A program made the position numbers and the translations under genes. The notes under the pieces were generated by a model. The model made no database searches, was not told where the DNA came from, and saw nothing but the letters and a program-made list of their open reading frames with translations. Positions 1-9,060 of a stretch of 64,000 bases of DNA are shown one piece after another. Position 1 is the stretch's first letter, and every line of letters begins with the position of its first letter. The DNA lies in NCBI GenBank assembly GCA_964442745.1, contig CAYUAI010000003.1, forward strand, positions 1 to 64,000. The letters are read 5' to 3'. This stretch comes from CAYUAI01 sp964442745. GTDB taxonomy: Bacteria; Pseudomonadota; Gammaproteobacteria; S012-40.

Positions 1-2752
1 CTACATCAATGGCAGTAACCCGCACCGGTACGCTGATCAAACTGCCCGCCAACACGCTCGGTAAAACAGAGGCGTCGATCGTAATGCTGCGACTCTCACC
101 GGCGGCCAATGTCTTCAGTGCCCAAGAAGCTTCCTCGCCTTCTTCACACCACCCGCTACAACCCCCCGCATCCGGCTCAACATCCGTTGAAAAGTGAAAC
201 CGAAGCTCCGGTGGTACCACATACATCACCGAAACTTCATTGATCAACTTCGCCGAAACATTACTCACCGTTATCGTATACAGCAATCGCCCCCCCGCCA
301 TCACTGGATCAGAAGCGGAAACATCCAATACCAGTGCTGCCATCTGATTAATAGTAATCAATGCGCTATCCTTCACTGAGGTATCAATGCCATCACTGAC
401 GGTGAGGCGCCCTGTATAGTTGCCAGCCGCCGAGAAAGTATGGGTTTGCGATGTCATATTCAAACAATCGGTAATAATATAATCGTCAATGCTATCGCCA
501 TCAATATCAACATCAAGTTGACATGTTAAGGTATCGCCATCCAAATCACTGACATCCCAGCTAAACGTGACTGGACTGTTGGTATCGCTGATCTCCGGCG
601 TGATACTAAAAGTATTGATCGTTGGCACCGTATTGGTACCTGAATTCACGATAACCACGACAACGTCTCTATGCGTCCCACCACTGCCATTGGTGACATC
701 TAATGTGATCTCATAATTTCCTGCCAGATCAGCCACGAAAGTCGGTGTCGCACTGCCATCAGCACTCAACTGTGCTTGACTCTTCTCAGGTTTAGTCATC
801 GCCCAAGCATAACTCGGCTCGCTTTCATCGTTCGGCGTACTTTGTGAGCCATCTAATGTCACCGAACTTCCCACCGTGACCGTCTGATCATTACCCGCAT
901 TAGCCGTTGGTAGAATGACTTCCGCCGGTACTGCGGTTATTGTTATGTTGACAGATTGGCTCTCATCTGTACCATCATTAACGATCAATTGAACTTGGTA
1001 TTCACCCACTTGATCGGCAATAAAACTAGGTATAGCCGGCGTCGTCATATCAAGCTTAACATGACTACCATCGGGTTTAACCACCGCCCATTGATAGCTC
1101 AAGGTATCATCGTCAGCATCACGGCTGGTACTTCCATTCAGGCTGACCTTCTCACCAACTTGGGTAGTCATTGTTTCGGAGCTAATCATCGCCACAGGCA
1201 ATTGATTGCCTTCAGGTCGTTCTTCTACGGTCACCACCACGCTGGCAGGTTGACTATCCGCCGTACCATCATTCACCACCAACTGAATCACATAGACCCC
1301 AACTTGATCCGGCGTAAAGCGGGCAGAAGCGGTATCCGCATCCACGACTAATGCTGCACTGCTGTCATCGGGTTGATCTGTCATTATCCACTGATGACTC
1401 AGCTCGTCATCATCCTCATCGGTGCTTTTAGTCGCATTTAGAGTCACTTCGGTATTTTGCACTACCGTCACATCGTCTCCCGGATTAGCCACAGGGGCAC
1501 GATTCGGTTGCACCACGGTAACGGTGATCTTATTGGGCTCACTATTGCCAACCGCATCTGCTACCACTAATTTAGCGATATAATCACCCGCCACATCCGG
1601 AACAAAGAAAGCTTTTACTTGATCAGCTCGTTGTATTTCCGATTGACTCCCCTCAGGCGTAGTTAAACTCCATTGATAGCTTATCGTATCTTGATTAGCC
1701 CCATAACTCTCCGCCCCATTGAGGGTAACTTCAACGCCGATATTCACCGTTTGACCAAATCCGGCATGGGCCACCGGTAAAACATTAGCAGCGGCAATGA
1801 AAACCACCACCGAATCAAAATCAGATTCATTTGAAGTATCAGTGGTTTGCAATGTCAAAAGATAGTTGCCAACCTGATCAGGCGTAAAACTGGGCGTCAC
1901 ACTGCTCGCATCATCTAAGCTCACCTGACTCGCCGCCGGGATGGAAGAAAAGATCCAACGATATTGTAAAACATCACCATTGGCATCACGGCTCTTATCA
2001 CCGTTTAATTGAACCACTTGTTCTACTTTTTTATGAATATCGTTACCGGCCAACGCTAAAGGCTTTACATTGCCCTCTTTTACTTCAATGGTAATCGTAT
2101 CTTCTTCGCTATCTATTTTTCCATCATTCACGATCAACTGGACCTTATAGGTTCCTGCCACATCGGGAGTTAATTGAGGGTCGGGAATTGTCGAATCACT
2201 TAAATCCACTTGACTCGCACTGGGTTTATCAATCAATGTCCAGTTATAAGATAAGTCATCACCGTTGGCATCACGACTTTGCGAACCGTCCAATAGAATG
2301 ACTTCGCCAGGTATACTTTGCAGATCTTTACCCGCCTCCACCATTGGTCGACTATTCCCTGAAGAAGCAACAATTTTTACGGTGCTGCTCTCAGATTCAC
2401 CCTCTTTCGAAACGGTTAATTTAAACTCATATTCACCATCAACATCAGAAATGAAAAATGGGGCAACAATATTGCTATCTGCCAAATCAGCTTGACTATC
2501 ATTGGGTTTGCCAACAAGCTCCCAAGTATAATTTACCGAGATCAATTTTTGACCATCAAAGCCTTGACTGTCACTCGCATCTAACAACACTCGACTGCCT
2601 GTTGATATATATTGATTTTTTCCTGAATTCACAACAACCGTTACATCCACTTCCGCAGTTCCGCCACCACCGCCGCCGCCACCACAACCCGCTAGCAGCG
2701 CAACCATCACAACAAATGAACATGTAACATAGTGAATATTCATCCATCTCAT
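1..2752 (-). CDS. PKD-repeat surface lipoprotein (3' end outside window)
   Basis: Partial gene; about 917 codons are visible and the frame is open to the left edge. The start is the ATG at 2752-2750, preceded by GAGGA about nine bases upstream. The N-terminus is a lipoprotein signal ending in the lipobox LLAGC, followed by a run of seven glycines, so the mature protein should be lipid-anchored, probably on the outer membrane. After that come about eight repeats of roughly 100 residues of PKD/Ig type, with recurrent patterns such as V.LDGS.S.DA..D.LSY.W and F..D..G.Y..QL.V.DG. The last visible part resembles a DUF11-type domain (LLYTITVSNVS). It stands alone, divergent from typA. PKD arrays are usual in adhesins and in substrate-binding parts of secreted enzymes; no catalytic domain is visible, and the missing C-terminus could hold one. 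Confidence 0.85.
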   Translation of the reverse strand, partial: MRWMNIHYVTCSFVVMVALLAGCGGGGGGGGTAEVDVTVVVNSGKNQYISTGSRVLLDASDSQGFDGQKLISVNYTWELVGKPNDSQADLADSNIVAPFFISDVDGEYEFKLTVSKEGESESSTVKIVASSGNSRPMVEAGKDLQSIPGEVILLDGSQSRDANGDDLSYNWTLIDKPSASQVDLSDSTIPDPQLTPDVAGTYKVQLIVNDGKIDSEEDTITIEVKEGNVKPLALAGNDIHKKVEQVVQLNGDKSRDANGDVLQYRWIFSSIPAASQVSLDDASSVTPSFTPDQVGNYLLTLQTTDTSNESDFDSVVVFIAAANVLPVAHAGFGQTVNIGVEVTLNGAESYGANQDTISYQWSLTTPEGSQSEIQRADQVKAFFVPDVAGDYIAKLVVADAVGNSEPNKITVTVVQPNRAPVANPGDDVTVVQNTEVTLNATKSTDEDDDELSHQWIMTDQPDDSSAALVVDADTASARFTPDQVGVYVIQLVVNDGTADSQPASVVVTVEERPEGNQLPVAMISSETMTTQVGEKVSLNGSTSRDADDDTLSYQWAVVKPDGSHVKLDMTTPAIPSFIADQVGEYQVQLIVNDGTDESQSVNITITAVPAEVILPTANAGNDQTVTVGSSVTLDGSQSTPNDESEPSYAWAMTKPEKSQAQLSADGSATPTFVADLAGNYEITLDVTNGSGGTHRDVVVVIVNSGTNTVPTINTFSITPEISDTNSPVTFSWDVSDLDGDTLTCQLDVDIDGDSIDDYIITDCLNMTSQTHTFSAAGNYTGRLTVSDGIDTSVKDSALITINQMAALVLDVSASDPVMAGGRLLYTITVSNVSAKLINEVSVMYVVPPELRFHFSTDVEPDAGGCSGWCEEGEEASWALKTLAAGESRSITIDASVLPSVLAGSLISVPVRVTAIDV

Positions 2753-3144
2753 TTTTATTATCCTCATTTAAATTTCGCCTCGCGCCTAATTGATAATGCC
2801 TCGGCGTACTATACCATCTGTGAAAAAACAAGCACCTAAGAAAATTTCTCATGCAGCTAAAGTAAAACCTGCATTTCGCATTATGCGATATCTAGCTTAA
2901 AGACACTGATTGCGATTGTTTTTGATATTACGTTACATTTTTTAACACATCAACCGTATTCCCCTCGAATAAACACCGCCCAGCCGCTTGACTTGCCAGC
3001 TATTTTTACCCAAGTGGTTGACCCTGGAGCGATGCCTACCTTAGCGCGGACAATAATTTATTCGCCTCTCCTCCATCTTAGGCTTTGCCTAAGTGCGCTC
3101 AGACCGGTAAAATGCGCGCCATAACTTAACGAGTAGAACAGAAT
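2753..3144. other. Divergent intergenic region, PKD lipoprotein / typA
   Basis: About 390 bases between two divergent starts. It must hold both promoters, but I could not pick a convincing -35/-10 pair. The only clear structure is a short inverted repeat at 3077-3093 (CTTAGGC, three-base loop, GCCTAAG), which would lie in the typA leader. No coding sequence is supported; the minus-strand open frame across 2571-2852 is out of frame with the lipoprotein gene. Confidence 0.5.
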
Positions 3145-4971
3145 ATGAGCACTTTAAAGAATTTACGTAATATCGCTATTATTGCCCACGTAGACCATGG
3201 CAAAACCACTTTAGTTGATCAATTATTAAAACAATCCAGTACCTTAGACGATCGCGCTGTCTTAGAAGAACGCGCCATGGATTCCAATGCCCTAGAAAAA
3301 GAGCGGGGCATTACCATTCTGGCTAAAAATACAGCGGTCAAATGGCAAGACTACACTATTAATATTGTGGACACGCCCGGTCACGCCGATTTCGGCGGTG
3401 AAGTTGAGCGAGTGCTTTCGATGGTGGATTCGGTTTTACTGCTAGTCGATGCCGTCGACGGCCCGATGCCGCAAACCCGTTTCGTCACCCAAAAAGCACT
3501 GGCCATGGGTTTCAAACCCATTGTGGTCATCAATAAGGTAGACCGTCCTGGCAGTCGCGCCGACTGGGCGGTTGATCAGACGTTTGATCTGTTTGATCGA
3601 CTCGGCGCCACCGAACAGCAATTAGACTTTCCTATTGTTTATGCCTCGGCCTTAAATGGCTATGCCAACCTAGATACCGAAGCGCGATCAGGCGATATGA
3701 CACCGCTTTTTGAAACGGTTGTCAGTCATGTAGCTGCACCCGATGTAGACCTTGATGGTCCATTACAACTGCAAGTGAGTGCATTAGATTACAATAGTTA
3801 CGTCGGTGTCATTGGCATCGGTCGCATTAACCGAGGTAAAATAAAAACCAATACACCCGTGACCGTTGTTGATGCTCAAGGCAAACCGCGGAATGCACGC
3901 GTCCTGCAAATCTTTGGTTTTCTTGGCCTAGACCGCGTCGAAGTGCCAGAAGCCAGCGCTGGCGACATTATCGCCTTCACCGGCGTGGAGCACTTAGGGA
4001 TCTCGAACACGCTCTGTGATCCTAACAAGATAGAAGCACTCCCAGCACTCACCGTTGATGAACCCACTATCAGCATGACTTTTCAAGTCAATAACTCACC
4101 GTTTGCTGGGCTCGATGGTAAATATGTCACATCGCGACAAATTCGTGAAAGACTGGAACGTGAATTAGTCCACAATATCGCCCTACGCGTGGAAGATACC
4201 GAAGACCCTGACAAATTATTGGTTTCTGGGCGCGGTGAATTACACTTATCCATCCTGATCGAAACCATGCGGCGGGAAGGCTTTGAGCTAGGCATCTCAC
4301 GTCCTGAAGTAATCCAAAAAGAAATCGATGGCGTGCTCTGCGAACCCTTTGAACAACTGACGGTCGATGTGGAAGATCAACATCAAGGCGGCGTCATGGA
4401 AAAATTAGGACAACGCGGCGCTGAGTTAAAAGATATGGTACCCGACAGCTCAGGTCGAGTTCGCCTGGATTACCTCATCCCAGCTCGCGGTCTGATTGGT
4501 TTTCGTACCGAGTTTTTAACCGCCACCTCAGGCTCGGGCTTGCTTTATCACGTGTTTGATCATTATGGTCCGATCTCCAAGGCCAAGTTAGGCCAACGTA
4601 ACAACGGTGTTCTCATTTCTAATGGACAAGGGAAAATTTTAGGCTTTGCCTTATTTAATCTGCAAGAACGCGGTCGTTTATTCGTTGAACACGGCCAAGA
4701 AGCCTATGAAGGCATGATTATTGGCATCCATTCACGTGACAATGATTTAGTCGTCAATCCACTTAAAGGCAAACAGTTAACTAACATCCGTGCCGCAGGA
4801 ACTGACGAAAATATCCTGCTGACACCGCCGTTGCGTTATTCTTTAGAACAAGCTTTAGAATTTATTGATGATGATGAACTAGTAGAAGTCACCCCAAAGC
4901 ATATTCGAATCCGTAAAAAAGCGTTAAAAGAAAATGAGCGTAAAAGAACATCGCGTACCGCCAAGGCTTAA
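3145..4971 (+). CDS. typA: Ribosome-associated GTPase TypA/BipA
   Basis: A 608-residue translational GTPase of the EF-G superfamily that acts on the ribosome and is linked to stress, cold growth and 50S assembly. The G-domain motifs are all visible: G1 AHVDHGKTT at residues 14-22, the G2 region EKERGIT, G3 DTPGHADF near residue 75, G4 NKVD near 130 and G5 SAL. They are followed by an EF-Tu-like domain II (about 205-290), EF-G-like domain III, and the BipA-specific C-terminal domain with RGLIGFRTEFLTATSG and the lysine/arginine-rich tail. The length is normal for the family. It is apparently monocistronic; about 300 bases separate it from the next gene on the same strand. Confidence 0.97.
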   Translation: MSTLKNLRNIAIIAHVDHGKTTLVDQLLKQSSTLDDRAVLEERAMDSNALEKERGITILAKNTAVKWQDYTINIVDTPGHADFGGEVERVLSMVDSVLLLVDAVDGPMPQTRFVTQKALAMGFKPIVVINKVDRPGSRADWAVDQTFDLFDRLGATEQQLDFPIVYASALNGYANLDTEARSGDMTPLFETVVSHVAAPDVDLDGPLQLQVSALDYNSYVGVIGIGRINRGKIKTNTPVTVVDAQGKPRNARVLQIFGFLGLDRVEVPEASAGDIIAFTGVEHLGISNTLCDPNKIEALPALTVDEPTISMTFQVNNSPFAGLDGKYVTSRQIRERLERELVHNIALRVEDTEDPDKLLVSGRGELHLSILIETMRREGFELGISRPEVIQKEIDGVLCEPFEQLTVDVEDQHQGGVMEKLGQRGAELKDMVPDSSGRVRLDYLIPARGLIGFRTEFLTATSGSGLLYHVFDHYGPISKAKLGQRNNGVLISNGQGKILGFALFNLQERGRLFVEHGQEAYEGMIIGIHSRDNDLVVNPLKGKQLTNIRAAGTDENILLTPPLRYSLEQALEFIDDDELVEVTPKHIRIRKKALKENERKRTSRTAKA

Positions 4972-5274
4972 CGCGTTTTCTCACCTCCCCTTGGCCATAC
5001 CCAAAAGCTACGTGTAGGGTGTTCATTTCAAAATCTTCATTTTTAGGGGTGACATGCGTTAAGCGTGGAACGCCGATGACAGGACATTGCGTGAAGCCAA
5101 GGAAGGCGAAAGCACAATGAAAATATAGCGCGTATAAGGATATATTTACAGCGTGTTTTGCAACAAAACCCAAACCCTGGGCTGAAGCGAGCGACGCAAA
5201 AAATAAGTGGATGTCTGGATATTAACTTCCGGGGCTATATTCAGTACATCCAAGGGGAAACACGGTGATAAACT
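4972..5274. other. Intergenic spacer after typA
   Basis: About 300 bases with no gene I can support. No strong hairpin with a T-tract is present after typA. A minus-strand open frame at 4889-5173 overlaps the typA 3' end and has neither a ribosome binding site nor a protein-like composition. The stretch probably contains the promoter of the gene starting at 5275. Confidence 0.4.
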
Positions 5275-6069
5275 ATGCTGCCTGAACTCATTAGCTATCT
5301 CACCACACCTTGCCCAAGGTATGCAAGAAAACTCGGCTACTTAAAAGAAATCATCGCCATTCAAGCTCGATTTCAACGCGTCCAGCCAGCCTGGTTACCC
5401 CATACCCAACATACCAAACAATTCATCCTGCGCATCGCCAAGCAATGCCAACAATCACGCAAAGTGCTGGTGTTAGGCTCTGGTGTACTCGCTGATATAC
5501 CGATTAAACAGCTCGCCAAACAATTTGAACAAGTCATCTTGCTCGATTTAGCTCATCTACGCTCTGTACGACGTCAAGTAAAAAAATACCCAAATGTTCA
5601 TTTACAAATCTGTGATATTTTAGATTTTCAGGCAAGCCTCTTAAACTGTCGCTTGGATAATCAGGCAGACTTGCAGACCTTAATGCCCAGCTTTCCCACC
5701 CTACCAATTGATACCGATCTCGTGATCTCGGCCAACATACTCAGTCAACTGCCCGTGCTACCCAGAAATTATATCGAAAAACGAGCGCCTCATTTAATCC
5801 CTCATCTGGATGGTTGGTGTAGAACAATTATCCAGCAGCATGTCCATTATTTGTCCCAACTGCCCTGTCGATCTTGCTTAATCACCGATACCAAGCATAC
5901 ACTGGTAAATCACCAATATGAAATACAATATGAAATGGATATGTTGTATGGCACAGAATTACCTAACCCTCAACGTCACTGGTCATGGCAAATTGCCCCC
6001 CAAGGTGAAATGTCAAACAATCAAATGTTACACACCCGCGTGGTGGCTTATTCACTGACAAAAATGTGA
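5275..6069 (+). CDS. Predicted Rossmann-fold (methyltransferase-like) protein beside tldD/tldE
   Basis: A 264-residue protein that I do not recognise as a named family. Residues about 60-115 form a Rossmann-like beta-alpha-beta core with VLVLGSGVLADIP as the glycine-rich loop, a following acidic strand end (VILLDLAH) and QICDILDF, the pattern of class I SAM-dependent methyltransferases. A later segment (DLVISANILSQLPVLP) sits where motif IV would be but lacks a DPPY/NPPY signature. No signal peptide or membrane segment is seen. It ends nine bases before the TldD-like gene, so the three genes are probably co-transcribed. SAM binding and a role in peptide or protein modification are inference from fold pattern and context. 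Confidence 0.6.
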   Translation: MLPELISYLTTPCPRYARKLGYLKEIIAIQARFQRVQPAWLPHTQHTKQFILRIAKQCQQSRKVLVLGSGVLADIPIKQLAKQFEQVILLDLAHLRSVRRQVKKYPNVHLQICDILDFQASLLNCRLDNQADLQTLMPSFPTLPIDTDLVISANILSQLPVLPRNYIEKRAPHLIPHLDGWCRTIIQQHVHYLSQLPCRSCLITDTKHTLVNHQYEIQYEMDMLYGTELPNPQRHWSWQIAPQGEMSNNQMLHTRVVAYSLTKM

Positions 6070-6078
6070 CCAAATCTT

Positions 6079-7512
6079 ATGTTTAACACCATTATTTCAC
6101 AATTTAAAACACTCGCCCCGGCGGTTGACTTCTGGTCGTTGCGCTTAGTCAAAGAAACCGAAGAGTCATTGCAGGTGCGCCAAAATATTCTACAGCCTTT
6201 GCACACTCATCACCATCTCGGCGCCATGTTAACCATCGCCAATCAAAACGGCTTGGGTTATGCAGCCACCAGTGATCTTAGTCGGCAAGGCTTGCAGTCG
6301 ATAATCGCTCAGGCCCAGCAATGGACATTAAATACACGTGACAAATCCATCATTTCACCACAAGCTTTACCCCGCCCGCCACAAAGCGGATCATATCAGA
6401 CACCAGTGCTAATCCCTTGGCACAGCACAACGCTGGCTGACAAAATCCAGTTATTGCAAGCAGCCAACACCGCACTTAAAATCGATGAACGCATTGTCGA
6501 CTGGGAAGCCTATTTACAACACAAAAAAACCGAAGTATTGCTACTGACCAGTGACGATATCCACATTGAACAAACATTTTACTACATCACACCTGGAGTG
6601 CATGCCGTCGCCAATGAAGGGACCCATACCCAGCAACGCACCGGCGGCGGTTGGGGAACGGCTCGGCAAGGAGGTTTAGAACAACTTGAACCATTGGACT
6701 TTCCTCAGGCCAGCCAACAAGTGGCCGAAGAAGCATTGGCCCTGCTAAGCGCACCAGAATGCCCCACCGGCCAACAATCTTTATTATTGATGCCCAGTCA
6801 AATGATGTTACAGATTCACGAAACTATCGGCCATCCGTTGGAGTTAGATCGAATTTTAGGGGATGAGCGAAACTATGCCGGCACCAGTTTTGTGACCTTA
6901 GACATGTTTGGTCAATATCAATATGGCTCACCACATCTCAATGTCACCTTTGACCCAAGTATCGAAAATCAATTAGCCAGTTATCAATTTGACGATGAAG
7001 GCAGCCACGCCGAAACGATCTCTATTATCCGCCATGGCTTATTGGAACGCCCCTTGGGCGGTAGCTCCTCCCAACTACGCACTAATATGGCCGGTGTGGC
7101 TAATGCCCGAGCCTGTCACTGGAATCGCCCACCCATTGATCGCATGGCTAACCTGAACATTGAACCGGGTAACAGCCGCCTCGACGAACTCGTCGCCAAG
7201 GTCGAACGCGGGATATTAATGGAGACCAATTGCTCCTGGTCTATCGACGATAGCCGCAACAAATTTCAATTTGGCTGTGAACTTGGCCGCCTTATTGAAG
7301 ATGGCGAACTCAAGGGTTTCGTACGCAATCCCAATTATCGAGGGATATCTGCGACTTTTTGGCGTAACCTGGCCGAGGTAGGCAATCGCGATACATTCGA
7401 TGTATTCGGTACCCCTTATTGTGGCAAAGGTGAACCCAATCAAATGATCCACGTTGGCCACGCCTCACCCGCGTGCTTGTTTCATGACGTCGAAGTCTTT
7501 GGAGGCGCCTAA
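6079..7512 (+). CDS. TldD-like zinc metallopeptidase subunit
   Basis: A 477-residue member of the TldD/PmbA (modulator of DNA gyrase) family, the size of E. coli TldD. The zinc-peptidase signature HETIGH lies at residues 247-252 in the family context HETIGHPLELDRILGDE, and the third-ligand region near the C-terminus (YCGKGEPNQ) is present, so the subunit looks catalytically competent. In characterised systems TldD pairs with TldE to form a cytoplasmic heterodimer that degrades unfolded peptides and matures microcin B17 and other peptides. The next gene, starting two bases after this stop, encodes the partner. The sequence is divergent enough from canonical TldD that this may be a second TldD/E pair; I cannot tell whether the genome has another. 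Confidence 0.88.
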   Translation: MFNTIISQFKTLAPAVDFWSLRLVKETEESLQVRQNILQPLHTHHHLGAMLTIANQNGLGYAATSDLSRQGLQSIIAQAQQWTLNTRDKSIISPQALPRPPQSGSYQTPVLIPWHSTTLADKIQLLQAANTALKIDERIVDWEAYLQHKKTEVLLLTSDDIHIEQTFYYITPGVHAVANEGTHTQQRTGGGWGTARQGGLEQLEPLDFPQASQQVAEEALALLSAPECPTGQQSLLLMPSQMMLQIHETIGHPLELDRILGDERNYAGTSFVTLDMFGQYQYGSPHLNVTFDPSIENQLASYQFDDEGSHAETISIIRHGLLERPLGGSSSQLRTNMAGVANARACHWNRPPIDRMANLNIEPGNSRLDELVAKVERGILMETNCSWSIDDSRNKFQFGCELGRLIEDGELKGFVRNPNYRGISATFWRNLAEVGNRDTFDVFGTPYCGKGEPNQMIHVGHASPACLFHDVEVFGGA

Positions 7513-7514
7513 AC

Positions 7515-8831
7515 GTGGAAAACTACTTCAATGATTTATTTCAGCAACTCACTACGCACTTAACCGGCAAAGAAATATTAACCGCTAACCTAGCCGGTGA
7601 ACAATCGGATTTTGTTCGCCTGAATCACAATCAGATTCGTCAAGCCGGTCATGTCAAACAACATGTGTTAACGATCCGTCTCATTGAAGGACAGCGACAA
7701 AGTCAAGCCAGTTGTGACTTACAAGGCCATCTGAACGAAGATCTGCAACAACTTAAAGCACTTTTAACAAGCTTGCGCGAACAACGCACCTATTTACCTG
7801 AAGACCCGTATTTATATATCGCGACCGATATTAACAATACCCGCCATGTGCATGAGCACTCACTACCCGATGCTCATCAAGCCATTGAGCACATCACTAG
7901 CGCCGCTCAAGGACTCGATTTAGTCGGTATTTGGTCCAGCGGTGAAATATACCGTGGTTTTGCCAACTCGCTGGGGCAAAATAACTGGCATAGTACAAGC
8001 AATTTCAATTTCGACTGGAGTCTTTATCACGCCCAAGACAAAGCGGTAAAAATCGGTTATGCCGGATTTGAATGGCAGGCAGCAACACTCACCCAGAAAA
8101 TGGCATCCGCCAAAAACACATTAGCCATCATGAGCAAGCCCGCTAAAACCATTCAGCACGGCCAATATCGGGTTTACCTTGCGCCCACGGCCTTACAAGA
8201 TATTTTAGATATGATGGCCTGGGGAGGGTTTGATTTAAAAAGCCATCGCACCGCCACCACACCCCTGTTAATGATGATCAAAGAAAAGTCTCAGCTGCAT
8301 CCATCCGTCACCATCACGGAAAATAATGCCCAAGGTCTAGGACCTCTTTTCACTCAGGCGGGTTTTATCAAACCCGCCCAAGTCACATTCATTGAAGCCG
8401 GCATCTACCAAGACTGTTTAGTCTCGTCCAGAAGTGCCAAAGAATATGAACAACCCGTCAACACCGACACCGAACACCCTCATTCATTACACATGCAGGC
8501 TGGCACACTGGCTCAAGCAGATATTTTAAGCGAACTCGACACAGGAATTTATATCAATAACCTATGGTATTGTAACTTTTCCGACCGCAATCATTGCCGC
8601 ATTACCGGTATGACTCGGTTCGCCTGCTTTTGGGTGGAAAATGGTGAAATCCAAGCACCACTGAATGTCATGCGCTTTGATGACAGTATTTACCATTTGC
8701 TCGGCGATCATTTATTAGGGCTCACCCAAGATCGTGAATTTATTTTTGACCCAAGCAGCTATGAGCAACGCTCCACCACCAGTTACTTATTACCCGGTGC
8801 CTTGATCGATGGTTTATGTTTTACGTTATAA
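7515..8831 (+). CDS. TldE/PmbA-like non-catalytic partner subunit
   Basis: A 438-residue PmbA/TldE-type protein. It starts with GTG at 7515; GGAGG at 7501-7505 lies inside the end of the tldD-like gene and gives a good nine-base spacing, which suggests tight translational coupling. It has the N-terminal FVRLNHNQIRQAG strand pattern and the C-terminal ITGMTRFACFWVENGEI pattern of the family, but no HExxxH motif, as expected for the inactive partner that shapes the substrate channel. Together with the two upstream genes it forms a compact three-gene operon. The substrate is unknown; no precursor-peptide-like small gene is evident immediately next to it. Confidence 0.87.
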   Translation: MENYFNDLFQQLTTHLTGKEILTANLAGEQSDFVRLNHNQIRQAGHVKQHVLTIRLIEGQRQSQASCDLQGHLNEDLQQLKALLTSLREQRTYLPEDPYLYIATDINNTRHVHEHSLPDAHQAIEHITSAAQGLDLVGIWSSGEIYRGFANSLGQNNWHSTSNFNFDWSLYHAQDKAVKIGYAGFEWQAATLTQKMASAKNTLAIMSKPAKTIQHGQYRVYLAPTALQDILDMMAWGGFDLKSHRTATTPLLMMIKEKSQLHPSVTITENNAQGLGPLFTQAGFIKPAQVTFIEAGIYQDCLVSSRSAKEYEQPVNTDTEHPHSLHMQAGTLAQADILSELDTGIYINNLWYCNFSDRNHCRITGMTRFACFWVENGEIQAPLNVMRFDDSIYHLLGDHLLGLTQDREFIFDPSSYEQRSTTSYLLPGALIDGLCFTL

Positions 8832-9060
8832 ACTGACATATACCCAAAGCACTTGAGACGGCATTAGTTTAACCGATGCAAATCCTAAAGATTTTTAGGC
8901 GGCGATCACTGGTTTGTCTTTGGGCGACCATAACCTAACAACTAAATACCCTTCAAAGAAGGTGAATCAAACTGATCAAAAAAAACAACTTTTTAAAGTT
9001 TGATGGTAAAACTGCCGATGATAAGACCTAAAGAAACCATCGGAAGGAATCGGGTATCCA

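Noticed and set aside
2571..2852. Minus-strand 93-residue open frame
   Set aside because: It is out of frame with the PKD lipoprotein gene, which has a lipobox and ribosome binding site in the other frame.
8852..8924. CCCAAAG / CTTTGGG inverted repeat between tldE-like and PAS-GGDEF-EAL genes
   Set aside because: Only seven bases with a long spacing; not distinguishable from chance.
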